Shown here: positions 6,669 to 12,518 of the stretch, one piece after another
Layout of the letters: every line of letters begins with the position of its first letter
How positions within the stretch are numbered: position 1 is the stretch's first letter
NCBI GenBank assembly: GCA_005889395.1
Contig: VBFX01000056.1
Span: forward strand, 1 to 12,518
Source: Chloroflexota bacterium
GTDB lineage: Bacteria > Chloroflexota > Dormibacteria > CF-121
Direction of reading: 5' to 3'
Length of the DNA: 12,518 bases
Program-made: the position numbers and the translations under genes
The notes under the pieces: generated by a model
The model's database searches: none
Told to the model about the DNA's origin: nothing
What the model saw: the letters and a program-made list of their open reading frames with translations, nothing else

Positions 6669-6865
6669 GCGCGGCTTTCCTCGGCCTCCCTTATCTGCTC
6701 TGGGCCGGAGGCTGCGTCGTGGTCGCCCTTCTGTTTGCGCTTATCTTGCCGTTCAAGCCAGGACTGGACGGTATGACGGCGATCGCGCTTCTGGGCGGCA
6801 TCACGTACGCATACTTCCTCGCGACGGTGGTCGTCGCAACCTCCAAGGCCACGCGCCGGCGCTGA
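6665..6865 (+). CDS. Small two-helix membrane protein (66 aa), function unknown
   Basis: It starts at GTG 6665 in a GTGA overlap with the S-component stop (6666-6668), so it is probably translated by coupling; no separate Shine-Dalgarno sequence is seen. Two hydrophobic helices are visible: about residues 6-30 (LPYLLWAGGCVVVALLFALI) and 36-58 (MTAIALLGGITYAYFLATVV), joined by a short loop with PFKPG. The C-terminus is basic (KATRRR), suggesting it faces the cytoplasm. It is far too short to be an EcfT subunit. Position suggests a partner or stabiliser of the S component (inference). I do not recognise a family. Confidence 0.75.
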   Translation: MSAAFLGLPYLLWAGGCVVVALLFALILPFKPGLDGMTAIALLGGITYAYFLATVVVATSKATRRR

Positions 6866-6871
6866 ATACGC

Positions 6872-8773
6872 GTGCTGGGCCCGCGCATCCCGCTCGTTGT
6901 CTGCGCGGCGGCTCTACTCCTGGCCGCGCCCACTTGCGTGACCGCCGGCTCGCGCTCGGAGACAAACCCGGGAGAAGCTACCGGTCCGGGCGATCCACAG
7001 GAGCTGGCCCAGTTCATGGACGGTTTCATGGCCGGTCATCTGGCGCAACTGCACGCTCCCGGCGCCGCCGTCGTGGTCGTGAAAGACGGGCAGATTCTGC
7101 TCGCGAAGGGCTACGGCTATGCCGACCTCGAGCAACGGAGGCCATTCACCGCGGCGACGGCGTTCCGGGTAAAGTCCGTCTCCAAGACATTCACTGCCGC
7201 CGCCGTCATGCAGCTCTCCGAAGAACGCCGCGTCGATCTTCGGGCACCCGTGAGGTCGTACCTGAATGGCTTCAGGCTGCCCGATGGCAATGCGCCGGCC
7301 ATCAACCTCGACCAGCTTCTGACGCAGACCAGCGGCATCGGCGACCGGGCGGTCGGAACGCTCACCCCCGACCGGATCGCGGCCGCGGACCTGCGTACAT
7401 ACCTGGCAGCCAATATGCCGCCACGCATCGCATCGCCGGGAACCGTGTTCAGCTACACGGACCACGGAATCTCGCTCGCCGGCCTGGTCGTCGAGCAGGT
7501 ATCCGGTCAGCCATTTGCCCGGTACATGCACGATCGGATCTTCGGGCCGCTGGGCATGGACCACAGCGCATTCGATCCAGCGCTCCATGGGCAGGTCGAT
7601 CGCGCTGTCGGCTACCAGCGGGTCGGCGGGTCATATCGGCGAGCTCCTGTTGGCTACTTTCACGTCGGTCCAGCCGTCTCGCTGGTGACCACGGCTGCCG
7701 ACATGGGTCAGTTCTTGGTCGCGATGCTCCACCGGAGCACGGCCGAGCATTCCCTCCTTCGGCCCGAAACCATCCAGTTGATGGAGGCGCGACACTTCGC
7801 GCTGCAGCCAGCTGGTCCCGGCGTTGCCTACGGGTTGTACGAGTGGCCGCAAAACGCCGAGCGCGTACTCCTGCACGGTGGATTGGGCCATGGCTTTAGC
7901 AGTCTCCTCGCCCTGCTGCCGGAGCGGCACGTGGGCTTCGTAATCGCCACCAACAGTGACGAGCCAGACCTGCGCTGGGCTTTTCTACGCAGCTTCATCG
8001 ACCGCTACTATCCGGCGACCCATGCCGCGCCGAAAGCGATCGCGGACTCAGACCTCGGACGCTTCGCCGGCGCCTACGGCGACTATCGGTACGAGGGGCG
8101 CATCGAAGTCCTGAAAGAGCTCTTGAGCCAGGGCCAGATCACGGCGTACCCGGACCGGACCATCTCGCTGTCATGGACGCCCGGCCGATGGGTGCAGGTT
8201 GCGCCGCTGGTCTTTCGAAACCGCGATGACCCCAACAAAGAGGTGGCCTTTCAAGCCCAGGCTGGAGGGCCAGTCACTCGCGTGCTCGGCGGAGACCATC
8301 CAGACGACGGCCTGGTGAAGCTGCCTTGGTTTTCAACCCTGCCGTTCTTCGGGGTCGGCGTCCTGTTCTTTGCGGCGCTGTTCCTCTCGGCGTGCGTCGT
8401 GTGGCTGGCGTCGTCCGTGAGGCGGCTACGCCGCAAGGCAGGCGCCGTGCCGTTCCAACACGCCATGACCCTTGGGGGTGTAATCGCTCTGCTGAACCTG
8501 GTCTTTCTCCTGGGAATCCCGATCCTCCTGCTGCCCTATGCCGGATTGAATGGAACCGAGCTGGACTTCGGGGTGCCGCTGAGCATCCAGCTTGTCTTCG
8601 TGGTCCCCCTCGTGACCGTGGTCCTCGCGCTCCCACTCGCCGTCACGGCGTTTCAGCTCTGGCGAACCCGGAGCTGGGGACTCTGGCCGCGTGCGCACTT
8701 CACCGTCGTCGCCGCGGGCTCGCTGCTCTTTCCTGTGTTTTTGAGCTACTGGAAGCTGTTCGGTCTCGCCTAA
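6872..8773 (+). CDS. Exported serine hydrolase, class C beta-lactamase-like, with C-terminal membrane domain
   Basis: A 633-residue penicillin-binding-protein-like/beta-lactamase-related hydrolase. Residues 1-26 form a signal peptide. The catalytic domain spans about 45-380, with SVSK at 102-105 (nucleophile Ser102, Lys105), a Y-T-D element at 195-197 in place of the usual Y-S/A-N, and HGG at 335-337 in place of KTG. A linker of about 100 residues precedes four predicted helices near 487-513, 531-557, 569-597 and 609-630. Such proteins act as D-Ala peptidases or esterases more often than as true beta-lactamases; the substrate is open. It begins with GTG 6 nt after the small membrane gene and has no clear Shine-Dalgarno sequence. 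It is the last of the four-gene set. Confidence 0.92.
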   Translation: MLGPRIPLVVCAAALLLAAPTCVTAGSRSETNPGEATGPGDPQELAQFMDGFMAGHLAQLHAPGAAVVVVKDGQILLAKGYGYADLEQRRPFTAATAFRVKSVSKTFTAAAVMQLSEERRVDLRAPVRSYLNGFRLPDGNAPAINLDQLLTQTSGIGDRAVGTLTPDRIAAADLRTYLAANMPPRIASPGTVFSYTDHGISLAGLVVEQVSGQPFARYMHDRIFGPLGMDHSAFDPALHGQVDRAVGYQRVGGSYRRAPVGYFHVGPAVSLVTTAADMGQFLVAMLHRSTAEHSLLRPETIQLMEARHFALQPAGPGVAYGLYEWPQNAERVLLHGGLGHGFSSLLALLPERHVGFVIATNSDEPDLRWAFLRSFIDRYYPATHAAPKAIADSDLGRFAGAYGDYRYEGRIEVLKELLSQGQITAYPDRTISLSWTPGRWVQVAPLVFRNRDDPNKEVAFQAQAGGPVTRVLGGDHPDDGLVKLPWFSTLPFFGVGVLFFAALFLSACVVWLASSVRRLRRKAGAVPFQHAMTLGGVIALLNLVFLLGIPILLLPYAGLNGTELDFGVPLSIQLVFVVPLVTVVLALPLAVTAFQLWRTRSWGLWPRAHFTVVAAGSLLFPVFLSYWKLFGLA

Positions 8774-9297
8774 CACTTGGTCTCGACCGGCTGCGGCGGC
8801 TGCGCGCGGCCCTCGCGTTTGGCGTCGGCGACCGCGGTCACGAAGTGCTAGACGGCGCCCTTCGGCTGGGCGATCGATCCCGGGACAGGGCCGTAAGGCC
8901 ATCCAGTTGCGTTCATCGGGCTGTCCGATAGCCGTGCGCTGGCCAACAAGCCAGAGGTCATTGCTTGAATTCAGGCGGAGTTCGAAAGTTGTCCGGTCGG
9001 GGTCGTTAACAGTTCCGCTATCACTTCAAGTTTGTGTGTTTGTATCAGCTTCCTCTGGAAAAGGAGATTCCAACCCACCGAAACCGAATAAAGCCGCCCT
9101 TGACAAGACGATGCGGCAGTGGTAGGAGAGAGCAAGGGCGAAGGGCAGTTCGTAAGAGGGGGCGATTCGCGTGAGTCGTGGCTAGACCAGCGTCGTCACG
9201 ATCGGCGGCTTGATCCTCATCGTCGCGGCTTGTCTGTTCTCAGGGTTTCGCCCCATTTGCGTCAGTTTCGACAAGAGTTGATCAAGGGAGAAACCTG
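8774..9297. other. Gene-poor region before the propeller gene
   Basis: About 520 bp without a convincing gene. The part from 8930 to 9100 is visibly richer in A/T than its surroundings. A small hairpin, CTGGC-CAACAA-GCCAG (8939-8954), has no U-tract and is weak as a terminator. A TTGACA at 9100-9105 has no good -10 box at 17 bp (TAGGAG). A plus-strand frame of 72 codons (8907-9125) has no known motif. A short interrupted membrane-like frame lies at 9171-9281. The promoter of the propeller gene was not located with confidence. Confidence 0.5.
9286..9290 (+). promoter_or_regulatory. Ribosome binding site that sets the propeller gene start
   Basis: GGGAG ends 7 nt before the ATG at 9298. It supports this start, which also gives a well-formed signal peptide. 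Confidence 0.7.
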
Positions 9298-12200
9298 ATG
9301 CCCATTCCGACCAGATACTCCCACACTGCCTGCTTTCTGCGTAACTGGAAGAGTTGGATCGTCTTTTCAGTTTCTCTTGTGTTTATTGTCGCCCTTTCAG
9401 TCGTACAAGCTGAAAGCGGCACCTCGGTCATCTTGAGCGCAAGTAAATGGACGCCTATTGGCCCCGCGCCCGGCATGGGCGGCGGCCCTTTTTCCGGCCG
9501 CATCGACGTGGCGGCGGCGGATCCCAGCGACTCCAACGTGATGTACGTCGGCTCCACCAACGGCGGAGTCTGGAAAACGACCAACTGGCTCGACACCAAG
9601 CCGGACTGGACCGAGTTGACCGACCAGCCTCAGGTTCTGTCGCTGGCGATCCATGAGCACGACCTGGTCATGTTTCCGGGGAATCCCAACATCGTCCTCG
9701 CGGCGGCCACCGGTCCGGGCGGCGGCATTCTCCGCTCGGAGAATGGAGGAACCAACTGGAGCTTCCTGGCCAACTCTCATTTCGACCTGGCCGAATTCAG
9801 CGCGCTCGTCGTCGATCCAAATGTCGCCAATGCCCAGAAGCTGTACGTTGCCGTCAGCGGCGGCTCGACAGACTTCATCGGAGGCTCGGGTGTCTACAAG
9901 TCCACCGACGGTGGCGCGACCTGGTCCAACGCTGGCTCCGCTGCGTTTTCCGGTTTCGTCAGTGATCTCATCCAACTCCAGGAAAATGGTCAAACGGTGC
10001 TTTACGCCGCCGATCCCGCCACTGGCGGCGTTTTCCGCAGCGACAACGGCGGCACGAGCTGGCAAGCCAAAAGTCTGCCGGCCAACGCCAACGGCTATGA
10101 GACAATCCACCTGGCCGGCGGCACCGCGCCCACGGAGCAAATCTACGCCGCCGCGATCGACAACTCCAGCTCCCACGTGAGCAGCCGTTTTTTCTCCTCG
10201 GACATGGGTGCAAACTGGTCGCAGCTCGCATGGCCCGATGCGCCCGGGCCCGATTCGTCTGCATCACCGACCAGTCACCGAGCCGATGGCTCGGAGAAAT
10301 ATGGCGAATTCATCTGGAAGAGCTACGACAGCGGCCAAACCTGGCAACCATTCGGGGGAGGCGGCGATCCCGTCTCTGGGACTTTCGACAGGACGGGAGT
10401 GTTCGTCGCTTGCGGCGACAACGGAATCTATCGGAACTCAATCTACAAAGGGAACAATCTGAATACCGTCCCGTTTTACTCCTTCTCCCTCGATCCGAAG
10501 GATCCGCGAATCGCCTTTGGTGTCATGCAGGATGCCCCGGGGACGCTGAAATACACCGGCGACCTGGTCTGGCGGTACGTGCAACCGAGTCCTGGGCAGG
10601 GAGAGGCCGGCAAGATCCGTGTCGATCCGACCAATCCGAACCGTGTCTATTACCTGGACCCCAACACGAGGGACCCCGTTAGCGCGCCGACCGCAGCCGC
10701 CCGGTTCGTGCATAGCGACGATGGCGGGAAAACCTGGCAACCCGCGATCACCGGTTTGCCCAACGACAGCAGCAACAAGTACACGGACTTCGCGTTCTAC
10801 GGCAAGAACGCCCTGCTGATGGACCCCAACAACCCGCAGCGGCTGTTGCTGGGTCTTCGCAGCGTCTTCGAAACGACAACGGGTGGCGACCCCAATGGGG
10901 GTCCCAATTTTGGCGGCAATGGCTGGCGCGACATCGGCGCCAACATGGGCAACAATGGGCACGTCATCACCGCTATTGCCATGGCTCCGTCGGATCCAAA
11001 CGCCATCTACGCCGGCACCGACGACGGCCGCATTTTCAGGACCACCAATGCTGGGGCCGCGTCTCCCGCTTGGAATCCAGTGGACAATTTCGCCAACCCA
11101 CTGGAGACCTTCAACGGCCAAATGGTGATGGATATGCAGGTCGATCCGGCCGATGCCAATCACGTCTTCGCCGTCACCAGTGCTTGGGTGGTTCGTGATG
11201 CCTGGGTGGTCGGTGAAAACACGGGACTAAACCTCGGCGGCGACACGCACGTTTGGGTCCACGCCGGAGGCGCATGGGCCTCGATTCAGAGCAACGTCCC
11301 GAAAGAGTACGGCGGCGATTCCATAACCGTCGATTGGCAGCCGCCGGCGCATCCGCAGACGCCCAGGCTCTATCTGGGCACTCAGCGCGGCGCCTTCGGG
11401 TCGGACAACTTGGGCGCTACTTGGACCCGTTTCGATAGCTTTCCCAGGACCCGTATCACCGAGCTCGAGTTTGCGCCGGACATACACCTGATTGGGGCTG
11501 GCACGCTCGGCCGGGGCGCGTGGGAGACTCTTACCCAGAGCACGCCGCCGGCGATAACCCCGCCAGGCACTCAGATGTCGGCTGAAGCGACCTCCCACTC
11601 ATTTGACCTTGGCTCGTTCAGCGATCCGGACGGCGGTCCATGGACGGTTGACGTGAATTGGGGCGACGGCTCCACGCACACCAGCTTTGACCTGACTAGC
11701 CCGGGATCGCTCGGCGCAAAGAACCACACGTATAAGGAGGAGGGACCTTTTACGGTGACAATTACCGTCACGGACACGCTCGATGGCCAGGCTGACTCCA
11801 AGACTTTCGCTGTTAGCGTCAGCGATCAGCCGGTGAACGCCACCGGCGGCTTCACCATTGAGGTCAACGTCGGCACCGACACCGGGCCGCAGGCGGTGGC
11901 CACTTTCACCGATCCGGCCGGAGCGGAGCCAAATGCCTCCGATCCTGCTCCCACTACCAGCGCCGGCCATTACACAGCGAGCATCGACTGGGGTGACGGC
12001 ACAAAGTCGCCTGGCAGCATAACACCACTCACTCCGAGTAGCCTGACCCAGCAATTTACCGTCACGGGAAGTCACACCTATACCACGCAAAGCCCTGTCA
12101 GCGGCTTCAACGTCATCACGACGATTGACCACGAAGGCGTGACCAGTATGGCGACCAGCACCGCGATCGTCGGTCATGCCGGCAAGGTCACCGGCGACGG

Positions 12201-12518
12201 ACAGATCGGCGACGGACAGATCGGCGACGGCCTGACTTTCAGCTTTGACGCTCAACCGGATGGCACCAACAGCTTCAAGGGCACCCTGAATTATGCGGAC
12301 AAAACGAACAACATCGATCTCAAGAGCACGTCGATCACATTTGTCAGCATCCTGAGCGATAACGAGCATGCGACACTTAAGGGCACGGCGACGGTCAACG
12401 GCACTTTGGGCTACACGTTCCGCGTGGATATGCAGGACAACGGCGAACCGGGTATAGGCGTGGACCGCTTCCGCATCCGGCTTAGTGGCCCGACGAGTTA
12501 TGACAGTAACGCTTTCGC
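9298..12518 (+). CDS. Large secreted Asp-box beta-propeller protein with PKD-like domains (3' end outside window)
   Basis: The frame is open from ATG 9298 to the window edge, more than 1073 codons. Residues 1-38 are a signal peptide with a long basic n-region, a hydrophobic core and a VQA cleavage site. Residues about 47-760 are a sialidase/VPS10-like propeller with repeated Asp-boxes: SENGGTNW (147), STDGGATW (202), SDNGGTSW (248), SSDMGANW (300), SYDSGQTW (342), SDDGGKTW (473) and SDNLGATW (702). Many blades carry DPxNPxxxY turns. Two PKD-like beta domains follow, with WGDG at 788 and 898. A third beta region starts at about 962, with TGDGQIGDGQIGDG and a 'KGTLNY...KSTSITF' block resembling C-terminal domains of other large secreted proteins. 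Catalytic residues of true sialidases were not identified, so binding or adhesion is as likely as glycan hydrolysis. The end is unknown. Confidence 0.9.
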   Translation, partial: MPIPTRYSHTACFLRNWKSWIVFSVSLVFIVALSVVQAESGTSVILSASKWTPIGPAPGMGGGPFSGRIDVAAADPSDSNVMYVGSTNGGVWKTTNWLDTKPDWTELTDQPQVLSLAIHEHDLVMFPGNPNIVLAAATGPGGGILRSENGGTNWSFLANSHFDLAEFSALVVDPNVANAQKLYVAVSGGSTDFIGGSGVYKSTDGGATWSNAGSAAFSGFVSDLIQLQENGQTVLYAADPATGGVFRSDNGGTSWQAKSLPANANGYETIHLAGGTAPTEQIYAAAIDNSSSHVSSRFFSSDMGANWSQLAWPDAPGPDSSASPTSHRADGSEKYGEFIWKSYDSGQTWQPFGGGGDPVSGTFDRTGVFVACGDNGIYRNSIYKGNNLNTVPFYSFSLDPKDPRIAFGVMQDAPGTLKYTGDLVWRYVQPSPGQGEAGKIRVDPTNPNRVYYLDPNTRDPVSAPTAAARFVHSDDGGKTWQPAITGLPNDSSNKYTDFAFYGKNALLMDPNNPQRLLLGLRSVFETTTGGDPNGGPNFGGNGWRDIGANMGNNGHVITAIAMAPSDPNAIYAGTDDGRIFRTTNAGAASPAWNPVDNFANPLETFNGQMVMDMQVDPADANHVFAVTSAWVVRDAWVVGENTGLNLGGDTHVWVHAGGAWASIQSNVPKEYGGDSITVDWQPPAHPQTPRLYLGTQRGAFGSDNLGATWTRFDSFPRTRITELEFAPDIHLIGAGTLGRGAWETLTQSTPPAITPPGTQMSAEATSHSFDLGSFSDPDGGPWTVDVNWGDGSTHTSFDLTSPGSLGAKNHTYKEEGPFTVTITVTDTLDGQADSKTFAVSVSDQPVNATGGFTIEVNVGTDTGPQAVATFTDPAGAEPNASDPAPTTSAGHYTASIDWGDGTKSPGSITPLTPSSLTQQFTVTGSHTYTTQSPVSGFNVITTIDHEGVTSMATSTAIVGHAGKVTGDGQIGDGQIGDGLTFSFDAQPDGTNSFKGTLNYADKTNNIDLKSTSITFVSILSDNEHATLKGTATVNGTLGYTFRVDMQDNGEPGIGVDRFRIRLSGPTSYDSNAF
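12192..12230 (+). repeat. 15-bp tandem repeat in the propeller gene
   Basis: The 9-mer CGGCGACGG occurs three times (12192, 12207, 12222), separated by identical ACAGAT spacers, giving 2.6 copies of a 15-bp unit. It keeps the frame and encodes GDGQI repeats. The perfect identity suggests recent slippage expansion at the start of the C-terminal domain. Confidence 0.9.

Noticed and set aside
6634..7899. 421-codon plus-strand frame
   Set aside because: Arg- and Pro-rich composition with no motif; it is a shadow of the two-helix protein and serine hydrolase frames.
8907..9125. 72-codon plus-strand gene
   Set aside because: No recognisable content and no good ribosome binding site; it spans an A/T-richer non-coding stretch.

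Overview
The window looks like a piece of chromosome from a GC-rich, free-living bacterium. It carries housekeeping genes (a DNA polymerase III delta-prime subunit, a complete tRNA-Asp with encoded CCA) beside an actinobacterial-type inositol-3-phosphate synthase and a large secreted beta-propeller protein. These traits fit soil lineages such as Actinomycetota, Chloroflexota or Dormibacterota; this placement is inference from gene content and style, not from a phylogeny. No transposase, integrase, phage gene or CRISPR array was seen.

Left part (1-1964, minus strand). From right to left it holds a 45-residue cysteine-rich peptide gene (1682-1819), an ArsR-type repressor gene (1276-1620) and ino1 (55-1269). 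The start of a further gene runs off the left edge, coupled to ino1 by a TGATG overlap. The repressor has an extended -10 promoter and a perfect 16-bp palindrome directly against its start codon, an arrangement typical of autorepression. The likely theme is supply of inositol phosphate for inositol lipids or thiols under one repressor.

Middle part (1965-4789, plus strand). holB, a D-2-hydroxyacid dehydrogenase gene and a Cof-type HAD phosphatase gene follow one another with overlap or no gap, then tRNA-Asp(GTC). Both holB and the dehydrogenase gene are broken in this sequence. holB changes frame between about 2163 and 2220. The dehydrogenase lacks about 65 bp, including the catalytic Glu, and also changes frame. 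Two such lesions within 1.6 kb raise the question of real decay versus assembly error.

Right-middle part (5108-8773, plus strand). A promoter with a perfect TTGACA precedes four tightly packed genes: a lipoprotein-type alpha/beta hydrolase, an ECF transporter S component, a 66-residue two-helix membrane protein, and a serine beta-lactamase-like hydrolase with a C-terminal four-helix membrane domain. All four products should sit in or outside the membrane. This is the best candidate for an undescribed functional unit: exported hydrolases releasing a ligand that the S component takes up (inference).

Right end (9298-12518, plus strand). One open frame of more than 1073 codons runs off the window. 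It encodes a secreted protein with a signal peptide, a many-bladed Asp-box (BNR) propeller, two PKD-like WGDG domains and a further C-terminal beta domain containing a 15-bp tandem repeat. Gene-poor stretches lie at 4790-5107 and 8774-9297.
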